A stretch of 27,134 nucleotides of DNA from CAZPWF01 sp964590725. Its GTDB lineage: Bacteria > Patescibacteriota > Saccharimonadia > Saccharimonadales > JACQNP01. The stretch lies in the NCBI GenBank assembly GCA_964590725.1, contig CAZPWF010000011.1, positions 1 to 27,134 on the forward strand, written 5' to 3'. Made by a program: the position numbers and the translations under genes. The notes beneath the pieces were generated by a model. The model worked only from the letters and a program-made list of their open reading frames with translations. It was not told the DNA's origin and made no database searches. Shown here in pieces: positions 1-6,077 of this stretch (position 1 is its first letter; every line of letters starts with the position of its first letter).

Positions 1-14
1 AGAGGTGTTGGTGC

Positions 15-20
15 TATAAT
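15..20 (+). promoter_or_regulatory. -10 box of the site-2 protease gene
   Basis: A perfect TATAAT ends six bases before the GTG start at 27, so the message is predicted to begin at or next to the start codon. The GAGG directly touching the GTG is too close to serve as a Shine-Dalgarno site. The -35 region would fall at or beyond the window edge. Confidence 0.6.
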
Positions 21-26
21 CTGAGG

Positions 27-644
27 GTGCAATTTGATAGAGACCCTACGACTATAGTATTAACACTCATAAGTATTGTGGTTGCGTTGAGCGTTCATGA
101 AGCCATGCATGCTTGGGTAGGGCATAAACTTGGCGACGACACAGCATTAGAGCATGGTAGGGTGAGTTTTAATCCACTTAAGCATATAGATCCTTTCAGC
201 ACGGTTCTACTACCTATAATAACGATCTTTTTATTTGGCGTACCTATACTAGCGGCCAAACCAGTACCGTTTAATCCAATGCGCCTAAAATGGGATGAGT
301 TTGGGGCGGCGCTTATTGCGGCCGCAGGTCCAATCTCTAATCTGTTAATGGCGTTAATAGCTGCTGTTCTTGTAAGAGTGATTGGATCGGTTGGGTTTGC
401 AACGAATGCACTTATTATTTTTGCTAGTATTAATGTTGGAATTTTTGTATTTAACTTAGTGCCCATTCCACCACTAGATGGGTCTAGGGTTTTGTATGCA
501 TTTGCTCCTGAATCTGTTCAGGAATTTATGGCTCGGATGGAAATTTATGGGTTGTTTATCGTGTTTACTTTGGTGATTGTCTTTCAGCCGTTTACTCAGA
601 TGCTGATCAACATCAATACTGCAATATTGCAGTTTATTCTTTAG
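27..644 (+). CDS. Site-2 protease family (M50) intramembrane metalloprotease
   Basis: Polytopic zinc metalloprotease of peptidase family M50, expected to cut substrates inside the cytoplasmic membrane. Seen in the sequence: the zinc-binding HEAMH (H24, E25, H28) lies in the first membrane segment; a GPISN motif follows at about residues 101-105; and NLVPIPPLDG near 143-152 supplies the third metal ligand, D151. Four to six hydrophobic segments fill most of the 205 residues. There is no PDZ domain, which fits the short YwhC/Rip-like branch of the family. The GTG start is chosen because the TATAAT box lies just upstream and the hydrophobic N-terminus is complete. A perfect 14-base palindrome (619-632) lies in the last codons and is followed by a T-rich stretch, so it may act as a weak terminator. 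The family is clear; the substrate is unknown. Confidence 0.93.
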   Translation: MQFDRDPTTIVLTLISIVVALSVHEAMHAWVGHKLGDDTALEHGRVSFNPLKHIDPFSTVLLPIITIFLFGVPILAAKPVPFNPMRLKWDEFGAALIAAAGPISNLLMALIAAVLVRVIGSVGFATNALIIFASINVGIFVFNLVPIPPLDGSRVLYAFAPESVQEFMARMEIYGLFIVFTLVIVFQPFTQMLININTAILQFIL

Positions 645-656
645 CTTGATCAGGAG

Positions 657-662
657 TATAAT
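657..662 (+). promoter_or_regulatory. -10 box of the 669-825 RNA gene
   Basis: A perfect TATAAT is placed so that transcription would begin near 668-670, directly at the 5' strand of the closing stem of the RNA. No convincing -35 hexamer is visible; the positions 17-18 bases upstream read TTATTC or TTTATT. Confidence 0.55.
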
Positions 663-668
663 AGAATT

Positions 669-825
669 ACGGGCCAGCAAAATGATAATCTGAATACTTA
701 TCATTAGGGAATCCAATATTCTGATAACACCGTGGTGTTATCGTGCGGAACCCCACCTGGGATTTACATCCAGGTTGTCATGCTGGCCTAAACTAAAACT
801 CGAGCTTTTGACTCGAGTTTTTTAG
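669..825 (+). ncRNA. Unassigned structured small RNA with four-way junction
   Basis: A compact RNA gene lying between its own TATAAT box and an intrinsic terminator. By eye it forms a closed cloverleaf. The closing stem is GGCCAGCA (672-679) with TGCTGGCC (781-788). Arm 1 is AATGATAA/TTATCATT (681-688/698-705). Arm 2 is GATAACAC/GTGTTATC around a CGTG loop (723-742). Arm 3 is ACCTGG/CCAGGT (755-760/770-775). The single-stranded parts are 706-721 and the C-rich 744-754. It lacks the SRP RNA apical motif and the RNase P or tmRNA signatures, so I do not assign it. It could be a trans-acting RNA or an orphan structured class. The gene before it ends at 644, and no plus-strand reading frame follows that it could control in cis. 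Confidence 0.6.
795..823. terminator. Bidirectional intrinsic terminator
   Basis: Ten-base-pair stem AAAACTCGAG (795-804) with CTCGAGTTTT (812-821) and a seven-base loop, followed by more T on the plus strand and by TTTTAGTTT on the minus strand. It ends the 669-825 RNA on plus and starts immediately after the stop codon of the minus-strand gene 822-1049. Confidence 0.8.
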
Positions 826-1049
826 TGTCCAAGAGGCGAGTGAAAATTACCTTTGAGTGGCGGTAGCAGCTTAAGGTCTTCGGTTTTTTCATCGGATTTC
901 GTGTCGTCTAGTGTACACGAGCCAATTAGTCTTATAGTCTCAAGATTGTCGAAGTGTTTATCAGCTTTGCTAGCCGTATCGGGATTACTCAATCCTTCTA
1001 TTGCGTAACCATGGGAATCAATTATGTCAAAATATCTTTCATCTGGCAT
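822..1049 (-). CDS. Small acidic hypothetical protein, 75 residues
   Basis: I do not recognise this protein. It is hydrophilic and acidic, with no membrane segment, and has a single cysteine inside a GSCTLDD stretch. The evidence that it is real is contextual: its TAA stop is followed directly by the 795-823 hairpin with a T-tract on this strand, and another small frame on the same strand lies 60 bases upstream. The start ATG at 1047-1049 has only a weak GAGAG about 11 bases upstream. It could be the second gene of a two-gene unit with 1110-1307. Confidence 0.45.
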   Translation of the reverse strand: MPDERYFDIIDSHGYAIEGLSNPDTASKADKHFDNLETIRLIGSCTLDDTKSDEKTEDLKLLPPLKGNFHSPLGH

Positions 1050-1109
1050 GCAGTAATACTCTCACAAACCACGTGAAAAGGAAATTGCTTATTCTTCTGT
1101 GAGCTTTTA

Positions 1110-1307
1110 CTAGGCAGCTTCAGCTACGGGTGTTGCCGCTTCTGCCTGTTCGACTGATAGGTTGTTAGCAACTTCTGTACATAAAGCTGCAGATCCCAGT
1201 GATCTTTCTCTATAGTCACTTGGGTCAGAGTAGCGATATATGTCTGGTCGAGTGAGACCGGTAACAGCATTAGCTAGTTCTGTTGGTATTGCTTCTTGCA
1301 GAGTCAT
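1110..1307 (-). CDS. Small hypothetical protein, 65 residues
   Basis: No family recognised. Soluble, Ala/Glu-rich, with an alanine-rich C-terminus; no signal peptide or membrane segment. The ATG has an AAAGGA Shine-Dalgarno-like site about six bases upstream and a TATAAT box about 50 bases upstream at 1356-1361 on the same strand. It probably shares a transcript with 822-1049. Very short genes are easily miscalled, so confidence is moderate. Confidence 0.5.
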   Translation of the reverse strand: MTLQEAIPTELANAVTGLTRPDIYRYSDPSDYRERSLGSAALCTEVANNLSVEQAEAATPVAEAA

Positions 1308-1355
1308 TTTTTGTCCTTTGTTTATTTTAATGTCCCTACTTCCATGGTACTACCA

Positions 1356-1361
1356 ATTATA
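1356..1361 (-). promoter_or_regulatory. -10 box for the 1110-1307 gene
   Basis: TATAAT on the minus strand, roughly 50 bases before the ATG at 1307. The matching -35 region is weak. It is back to back with the TATAAT of the tRNA promoter at 1400-1405. Confidence 0.4.
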
Positions 1362-1399
1362 GTCATGTCAACAGCTGGAATGTCGTTACGTGTTTGAGC

Positions 1400-1405
1400 T
1401 ATAAT
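1400..1405 (+). promoter_or_regulatory. -10 box of the tRNA-Pro gene
   Basis: TATAAT, with predicted initiation near 1412, about six bases before the first base of the tRNA sequence at 1418. If the following gap is an assembly artefact, this is the promoter of the intact gene at 1556-1631. Confidence 0.55.
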
Positions 1406-1417
1406 TATATCTGTTGT

Positions 1418-1454
1418 CGGGGTGTGGCGCAGTTGGTAGCGCGTACGGCTGGGG
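1418..1454 (+). other. 5' part of tRNA-Pro duplicated at the scaffold gap
   Basis: These 37 bases are identical to the 5' half of the complete tRNA at 1556-1592; counting the preceding T, 38 bases match (1417-1454 and 1555-1592). The copy stops exactly at the 100-N gap. The simplest reading is two contig ends that overlap in the tRNA and were never merged, not a second tRNA gene. Confidence 0.75.
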
Positions 1455-1554
1455 NNNNNNNNNNNNNNNNNNNNNNNNNNNNNNNNNNNNNNNNNNNNNN
1501 NNNNNNNNNNNNNNNNNNNNNNNNNNNNNNNNNNNNNNNNNNNNNNNNNNNNNN
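1455..1554. other. Assembly gap, 100 N
   Basis: Exactly 100 N, the conventional filler for a gap of unknown size. Because the flanks repeat each other for 38 bases, the true distance may be negative, meaning an overlap. Confidence 0.95.
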
Positions 1555-1555
1555 T

Positions 1556-1631
1556 CGGGGTGTGGCGCAGTTGGTAGCGCGTACGGCTGGGGGCCGTGAG
1601 GTCGCAAGTTCAAGTCTTGTCACCCCGACCA
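1556..1631 (+). tRNA. tRNA-Pro (anticodon GGG)
   Basis: Complete 76-base tRNA with encoded CCA. The acceptor stem is CGGGGTG with CACCCCG, the D stem GCGC/GCGC, the anticodon stem TACGG/CCGTG with loop CTGGGGG (anticodon GGG), and the T arm GCAAG/CTTGT around TTCAAGT. Discriminator A1628 is followed by CCA at 1629-1631. It reads proline CCC and CCT codons. Confidence 0.95.
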
Positions 1632-1725
1632 AAATATCTTGAACAAGTTTTCTATTAGCGGCCAGAATATTACTGTATGTGTTATAGTAGTTTGGCAAAC
1701 AGAGGTGGATAAGAGGAGAAGGTTA

Positions 1726-2310
1726 GTGCCTGAAGAAGCTTTTAGTATGGAGAGAATTTTTCCTGGGATAGATTATCAAGATGAAGATGTATTAGGTGGA
1801 ATACCGGATGGTACAGGTGGGAAAGCAGTAGAGTTCTTTACGAAATTATCAGAACAAGACTCTGAAATGGTCCAGTGGTATGCAACTCAGCATATAGGTT
1901 CATCTTACGGACTGAGCTTTTATTTGGACGGTTTGGTTAGGGGCTATTGTATTGTAGACCCTGATAGAACAGCCAAGGTGGCTATAGAAGGTGTTAATTC
2001 AGAGCTAGATAGACTTGAGCGATTTGCAGAGCTAATTCTAGATTCCATAGACTACTTCCCCATAATTAATCTTATGGATCATTCTGAAAAAGACCCATAT
2101 ACAGGAGAGTCTATGCATATAACAGAGAGTCGTTGGGGAGCATTAGGTGAAGGTGGCCCAGGCGGTTCCTTCGCGGAACAACAGGGTTATATAAGAGAAG
2201 AATTCATGCCTGTTTTAGAAGCGGCTAGGCTATTCATTGAAAACCCAAATAACAATGAACACTATGATCAAGAAGAAATTATTGCCGAATACAAGCGGGA
2301 ATTAAATTAA
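1726..2310 (+). CDS. Acidic hypothetical protein, 194 residues
   Basis: No family recognised. The product is soluble, acidic and rich in Glu/Asp and aromatic residues, without a signal peptide or membrane segment. A Gly-rich stretch (GALGEGGPGGSF) lies near residue 150. I place the start at GTG 1726 because an AAGAGGAG Shine-Dalgarno site (1711-1718) lies seven bases upstream and a TATAGT -10 box (1683-1688) precedes it. An in-frame TTG at 1639 would give 29 more residues but would begin upstream of that promoter, eight bases after the tRNA. It appears to be a single-gene unit; the next gene has its own promoter. Confidence 0.75.
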   Translation: MPEEAFSMERIFPGIDYQDEDVLGGIPDGTGGKAVEFFTKLSEQDSEMVQWYATQHIGSSYGLSFYLDGLVRGYCIVDPDRTAKVAIEGVNSELDRLERFAELILDSIDYFPIINLMDHSEKDPYTGESMHITESRWGALGEGGPGGSFAEQQGYIREEFMPVLEAARLFIENPNNNEHYDQEEIIAEYKRELN

Positions 2311-2341
2311 AACCAGAGCCAGTCACAGTAAGCACTGAATA

Positions 2342-2370
2342 TTGGCGCTCGAGTAGCTATTGAATATAAT
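2342..2370 (+). promoter_or_regulatory. Promoter of the 2413 gene
   Basis: TTGGCG (2342-2347), a 17-base spacer and TATAAT (2365-2370) predict initiation near 2377. A second possible -10 box, TAAAAT at 2390-2395, would give a leader of about 11 bases. Neither leader contains a Shine-Dalgarno sequence before ATG 2413. Confidence 0.6.
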
Positions 2371-2412
2371 TCAAGCCGTATTGTTATGTTAAAATGATCT
2401 CTAGAGTCCAAA

Positions 2413-3576
2413 ATGGAAAACAAATACGATAATCAATTCGATAAAGAAAATCATAATACCCAATCTACTGAGCCTATATCAACTTTAGCAGTAAACCCAA
2501 TTGTTATATCTGGAGGTGAACCTGTAATTGATCCAAGTAATATAACTAGTACAAAACAAACACATAAAGTGCCCGTTTTAAGAGAAGTAATGCTTTTACT
2601 TGGTGTAGGTGCGGCTATGGTAATTACCAATTATGTCGTTATGTACGGCGGTCTATTTCTTAGTCAGCTACAGAGTTGTAATGGTTTGGCGTGCGGAGTC
2701 GGGTCGGCATTACTTATTCTATTTCTTTCTTATTTTACTCCGGTACTTATCGGTGCAAAATTAATGAACTTATTCCTTAAGGTGAATATTGTGAGGGGAT
2801 TCTTCTTTTCATTATTACCAATAGTTATATATTACTTTGCCGCTAGTACGTTAACTAGATCAGTAACACATTCTACAGTTGGTAATCGAATTTATGGTAT
2901 AGCGTTGTCGTTAATTGCCAGCTGCTTTTTTGTATGGTTAATAATCTTACCAATATATTTTATTGGTACACGTTTAATTAAGAACTTAAAAGTATTTATA
3001 CCCGTAGCAATAATTTCGGTGATTGCAATATTTTTGTTTCTTCCTCGTTTTTCTTCAAATGTTCAAAGGAGTTCATTTAAAAAAGAACAAACACAGAAAG
3101 CAGCAAATGAGTTCACGTTCGATGTATACAAACTTTCACAACTGCCTAAAGGATATATTGTTAGTAATAGTGGCCCAGTACTGCCAGGCTTTGTGCCAGG
3201 ATTTTATAAGACTGAACTAGTTAAAGAGACTAACCCAATATACGATAAAGACAATAAGACTGCCTTTACTGTAAATCAGTTCGAAGTGCCTCAATATTAT
3301 AATCCTCCGAACAATTGTGGCGGTTCTGACACGTACAAGTATAAAGATTTGGCGCCTTGTTCTTTGTTGGGGACTACTAGAGACGGTCATAAAATATATT
3401 CAGCTAATTATGCCGATGAATGGTGGAGGATATACGCGACTTACGGAGTATATGATAATACTTTGATTGTCATAGTACCTAGGGAAAACATAAATAAAGA
3501 TTTCATAATGCAGCAATATGATGAAATTAAACCTTCAAACGTAAATGAATTACAAAGCTTATATAAAACTAAATAA
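2413..3576 (+). CDS. Polytopic membrane protein with extracytoplasmic C-terminal domain, unknown function
   Basis: No family recognised. Residues 1-55 are polar and Asn/Thr/Ser-rich. About five hydrophobic segments follow (near 58-85, 96-123, 130-146, 163-187 and 193-210), then a soluble C-terminal region of about 175 residues. That region holds a Cys pair (NNCGG... and APCSL) and many Tyr, as often seen in exported domains; with five segments the N-terminus would be inside and the C-terminus outside. There is no Shine-Dalgarno site, and the promoter lies close upstream. The last eight bases of the gene overlap the last eight of queA on the other strand (3569-3576), so the two converge with no room for a terminator. 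Confidence 0.8.
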   Translation: MENKYDNQFDKENHNTQSTEPISTLAVNPIVISGGEPVIDPSNITSTKQTHKVPVLREVMLLLGVGAAMVITNYVVMYGGLFLSQLQSCNGLACGVGSALLILFLSYFTPVLIGAKLMNLFLKVNIVRGFFFSLLPIVIYYFAASTLTRSVTHSTVGNRIYGIALSLIASCFFVWLIILPIYFIGTRLIKNLKVFIPVAIISVIAIFLFLPRFSSNVQRSSFKKEQTQKAANEFTFDVYKLSQLPKGYIVSNSGPVLPGFVPGFYKTELVKETNPIYDKDNKTAFTVNQFEVPQYYNPPNNCGGSDTYKYKDLAPCSLLGTTRDGHKIYSANYADEWWRIYATYGVYDNTLIVIVPRENINKDFIMQQYDEIKPSNVNELQSLYKTK

Positions 3577-4603
3577 TTAGCATTGAATCACCGTAGCTCA
3601 GGAATGCGTATTTATTATCGATTGCCTCATTATAGGCGCTGAGTAAATTATCCCAGCCCGCAAATGATGCAGCCATCATCAGCACTGTGGATTTTGGTGC
3701 ATGAAAATTAGTCAACATCGTACTGACTAATTTAAATTTGTACCCAGGGTATATAAAGATGCTACACTCCCCGCTTATTGGTATATTTTGGTCTTTTGAG
3801 TACGCTAATATTTTGTCAGTACAAAACTCCAAAGTGCGCGTTACCGTTGTACCAACTGCAACAATACGACTATTGTTAGCACGAGCATTATTAAGTATTT
3901 TAATTGTTTCTGGTGGCAGCTCATAATACTCGCTATGCATGGTGTGGTTCTCGATATTGTCACTTCTTATCGGTAGAAAAGTGCCCAAACCGACATGCAA
4001 GGTTAGGTAGGCGATAATTATACCTTTGGCACGGAGTTTTTGTTCTAATTCGTCAGTGAAGTTCAACGATGCGGTAGGAGCGGCGACTGATCCAGGTTCT
4101 TTAGCAAATACTGTTTGATAGCGTTCGATGTCATCCTTTGTAGCGTCACGGTGCATGTATGGTGGAAGCGGCACTGAGCCGTCATGTTCGGCAATATCTA
4201 AAATATTGTGCGAACTACTAATTTCGCAGATGCCACCATCAAGAACTGATTCTATAATAATTTCCACGCCATTTACGTTCAATATTTCACGGTCACGAAT
4301 TTTACCCCTGTAAATAGCCTTACGCCGCGTAAAGTCAGTATTGTGATGATCTTCCAGTAATAGCAGCTCGCGTGTTTGTTCTTTGGAATTTTTGGCGATT
4401 AGTCGCGCCTTGATGACCTTAGTATTGTTTAGTACTATCACGTCACCAGCTGAAAGGTAATCCGCCAAGTCGCTGTATAGGCGATGTTCAATTGTGCCAG
4501 TCTGTTTGTTCAGAACCAACAAGCGACTGCTGCCGCGGATTTTTGGCGGATGTTGAGCAATACTATCCTCGGGCAACTCATAAGTGTAATCTGAAACTTT
4601 CAC
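3569..4603 (-). CDS. queA: S-adenosylmethionine:tRNA ribosyltransferase-isomerase
   Basis: QueA transfers and isomerises the ribosyl group of S-adenosylmethionine onto 7-aminomethyl-7-deazaguanine in tRNA, giving epoxyqueuosine. The 344-residue length is normal. Recognisable family blocks are the N-terminal YTYELPE..IAQHPP (7-20), LNNTKVIKAR (58-67), GSVPLPPYM (142-150), HVGLGTF (203-209), HSEYYELP (223-230) and GTTVTRTLE (251-259), with NFHAPKST and YGDSMLI near the C-terminus. One oddity: the usual APTAGLHF block reads APTASLNF here (175-182), replacing two normally conserved residues. The GTG start fits the family N-terminus. A TAAAAT box ends 12 bases upstream with no Shine-Dalgarno site, so initiation is on a very short leader or by readthrough from the gene 30 bases upstream. 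Confidence 0.95.
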   Translation of the reverse strand: MKVSDYTYELPEDSIAQHPPKIRGSSRLLVLNKQTGTIEHRLYSDLADYLSAGDVIVLNNTKVIKARLIAKNSKEQTRELLLLEDHHNTDFTRRKAIYRGKIRDREILNVNGVEIIIESVLDGGICEISSSHNILDIAEHDGSVPLPPYMHRDATKDDIERYQTVFAKEPGSVAAPTASLNFTDELEQKLRAKGIIIAYLTLHVGLGTFLPIRSDNIENHTMHSEYYELPPETIKILNNARANNSRIVAVGTTVTRTLEFCTDKILAYSKDQNIPISGECSIFIYPGYKFKLVSTMLTNFHAPKSTVLMMAASFAGWDNLLSAYNEAIDNKYAFLSYGDSMLII

Positions 4604-4633
4604 AACTATTTAGATATTTTATTTGGCATATTA

Positions 4634-5062
4634 TTAATTAAACTCATTCGTAAAATAATTATAAAAGTCATTAATATCACCCTTTGTGCTATTGTATGAA
4701 AATATCTTTTGGCCACAATTACTTAATACAATTTTTCGAGTTTTACCAGAGTCATATTCTATAACTATACCCAGTGTAGAACCCCCGCTACAGCCACTGT
4801 TGTCTTCATTGTTTGATTTGTCGCCACCGGGTTTTATATCGAATTTAGATAATTTTTGAGCGAAATCTGAAAGCTTTTTTTCATCTGTGACCACGGTATC
4901 ATCCACTCCGCTATCCACTGTTGATTGCGACGTAGAGTATGTTATTTTTATTATATTTCCGTAGGACAAATTCTTCTTAATAAAGAATATATAAGTAGAT
5001 ACAGACGTAGCTAAAATAATTAGCAATATTACAGCGATGATGTAATATATGTGTTTCTTCAT
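4634..5062 (-). CDS. Small membrane-anchored extracytoplasmic protein, unknown function
   Basis: Unrecognised 142-residue protein. Residues about 5-28 form one hydrophobic segment after MKKH, probably an uncleaved anchor. The rest is a Ser/Asp/Asn-rich soluble domain with two cysteines (in SGCSGG and LSNCGQ) that could form a disulfide outside the cell. The ATG lies six bases after a CATAAT -10 box (5069-5074), so the transcript is predicted to be leaderless. queA follows 30 bases downstream on the same strand and may be cotranscribed. Confidence 0.75.
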   Translation of the reverse strand: MKKHIYYIIAVILLIILATSVSTYIFFIKKNLSYGNIIKITYSTSQSTVDSGVDDTVVTDEKKLSDFAQKLSKFDIKPGGDKSNNEDNSGCSGGSTLGIVIEYDSGKTRKIVLSNCGQKIFSYNSTKGDINDFYNYFTNEFN

Positions 5063-5068
5063 GCATTT

Positions 5069-5099
5069 ATTATGACAGAACAGATTAAACGTTTACAAT
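5069..5099. promoter_or_regulatory. Interlocked divergent promoters
   Basis: Minus promoter: -35 TTGTAA (5098-5093), 18-base spacer, -10 CATAAT (5074-5069). Plus promoter: -35 ATGACA (5072-5077), 16-base spacer, -10 TACAAT (5094-5099). Each -35 overlaps the other's -10, so polymerase can occupy only one promoter at a time. Both lead to start codons 6-9 bases after the -10 box. Confidence 0.6.
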
Positions 5100-5108
5100 A
5101 TTAATAGA

Positions 5109-5906
5109 ATGAAAACATTAAAACTAGATCACGAACTCGCACAACATGTAATAAGTGGCGAAAAAACAAACACCTGGCGACTTAAAGACGACAAAAACAT
5201 ATCTGTAAATGATGATGTGGAACTTATAGATAAGGTAGATCCTGAAAAGCCAGAAACATGGCTGAAAATAGGTGTTGCCAAGATAGATAAAGTTACAGAG
5301 AAGCGTTTGGGCGAGATTAACCCTACGGATAATGAGAATCATGAAGTATATGGCTCTGTAGGAGTTATGTTGCAAGTATTTCGCGGTTACTACGGCGAGG
5401 ATGTCGATGAAAACACGCCGATTAAGATGATTCAGTTTAGCTTTAAGGCTTATCCGGAACCAAGGCACATCAAGGAAAGCCAGATGCAATTAGTGGTTGA
5501 GGCGCCCACAGAGATAAAATTATTTGCTGATGGTGGCTCAAGAGGCAACCCTGGTCCGTCGGCATCTGGGTTTGTGCTGTTGGACATGAATGATCATGTG
5601 TTTGTAGAGAAGGGTGAGTATCTTGGGATTACTACCAATAATCAGGCTGAGTATCAGGCGCTCAAATTTGGATTGGAAGAAGCCCACAGGTTGGGCGTGC
5701 AGGAAGTAAATGTGTTTTTGGATAGTTTGTTAGTCGTAAATCAGATGAAGGGTATATTTAAGGTCAAAAACCGCGATCTTTATCCAATACACGAGGCCAT
5801 AAAAGAACTATGTACGCAGTTCAAAAGAGTATCATTTACGCATGTTCCACGAGAACTCAACAAGCTTGCCGACGCCATGGTAAACGAAACACTCGACGCC
5901 CAGTAG
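5109..5906 (+). CDS. ASCH-domain / ribonuclease HI fusion protein
   Basis: Two domains. Residues 1 to about 112 look like an ASCH (PUA-like, RNA-binding) domain, with the characteristic GEKTNTWRL (17-25) pattern of G-x-K...R. Residues about 134-265 are a ribonuclease HI fold that cleaves RNA in RNA-DNA hybrids. The acidic active-site residues are D141 in FADGGSRGNPGP, E181 in NNQAEY, D205 in FLDSLL and D255 in KLADAMV. The RNase H part has the short RnhA/YpdQ-like architecture without the basic protrusion. The ATG lies nine bases after a TACAAT box with no Shine-Dalgarno site, so it is near-leaderless. The RNase HI assignment is firm; the ASCH call rests on the short motif and the length of the domain. 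Confidence 0.88.
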   Translation: MKTLKLDHELAQHVISGEKTNTWRLKDDKNISVNDDVELIDKVDPEKPETWLKIGVAKIDKVTEKRLGEINPTDNENHEVYGSVGVMLQVFRGYYGEDVDENTPIKMIQFSFKAYPEPRHIKESQMQLVVEAPTEIKLFADGGSRGNPGPSASGFVLLDMNDHVFVEKGEYLGITTNNQAEYQALKFGLEEAHRLGVQEVNVFLDSLLVVNQMKGIFKVKNRDLYPIHEAIKELCTQFKRVSFTHVPRELNKLADAMVNETLDAQ

Positions 5907-5909
5907 CCA

Positions 5910-5937
5910 TTGCATTTATTATTATTTATGCAATAAT
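5910..5937 (+). promoter_or_regulatory. Promoter of the M20 leader
   Basis: TTGCAT (5910-5915), a 16-base spacer and AATAAT (5932-5937), starting four bases after the upstream stop codon. Predicted initiation is at about 5944-5945, on the ATG of the leader reading frame. An inverted repeat, ATTGCAT...ATGCAAT, spans the promoter. Confidence 0.5.
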
Positions 5938-5944
5938 CTTATCT

Positions 5945-6010
5945 ATGAGCACAATGTTCAGTCAGTTGAAACAAAAGAAGGCAACCGTTCGGGAGGCTTC
6001 TTCGCTATAG
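5945..6010 (+). CDS. Candidate leaderless 21-residue leader peptide
   Basis: A short frame from ATG 5945 to TAG 6008, basic in its centre (KQKK) and ending in EASSL. It starts seven bases after the AATAAT box. Its last five codons plus stop contain most of the 5' antiterminator arm (GGGAGGCTTCTTC, 5991-6003). A ribosome finishing or stalling here would therefore decide which hairpin forms before the M20 gene. The peptide itself resembles nothing I recognise, and the call rests on position. Confidence 0.4.
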   Translation: MSTMFSQLKQKKATVREASSL

Positions 6011-6061
6011 CTGTGTAATTTATTAAAGAAGAACAAAACCTCCCATAACGGGAGGTTTTTT
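5991..6061 (+). promoter_or_regulatory. Terminator / antiterminator (attenuator) before the M20 gene
   Basis: The terminator is AAAACCTCCC (6035-6044) with GGGAGGTTTT (6050-6059), a five-base loop and a run of T. The competing antiterminator pairs GGGAGG (5991-5996) with CCTCCC (6039-6044) and TTCTTC (5998-6003) with GAAGAA (6028-6033). The same CCTCCC cannot be in both stems. The terminator ends 16 bases before the M20 start and just before its Shine-Dalgarno site. Confidence 0.6.
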
Positions 6062-6077
6062 AATTTAAGGAGATAAT

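Noticed and set aside
95..466. Long open frame antisense to the site-2 protease gene
   Set aside because: It lies wholly opposite a gene with clear catalytic motifs, has no ribosome-binding site, and its protein resembles nothing; it mirrors the codon bias of the real gene.
669..790. The cloverleaf RNA as SRP 4.5S RNA or 6S RNA
   Set aside because: SRP RNA is one long hairpin with a GGAA apical motif followed by AGCAGC, absent here; 6S RNA is a single bubble-containing rod, not a four-way junction.
1418..1631. Two tandem tRNA-Pro genes
   Set aside because: The first copy stops exactly at the N run and is identical to the second for 38 bases, which is better explained by an unmerged contig overlap.
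1639..1725. TTG at 1639 as start of the 194-residue gene
   Set aside because: It lies eight bases after the tRNA and upstream of the TATAGT promoter box; GTG 1726 has a strong Shine-Dalgarno site at good spacing.
5810..5944. Longer upstream extension of the leader peptide frame
   Set aside because: It overlaps the RNase HI coding region in another frame and precedes the promoter at 5910-5937; only the part from ATG 5945 fits the transcript.
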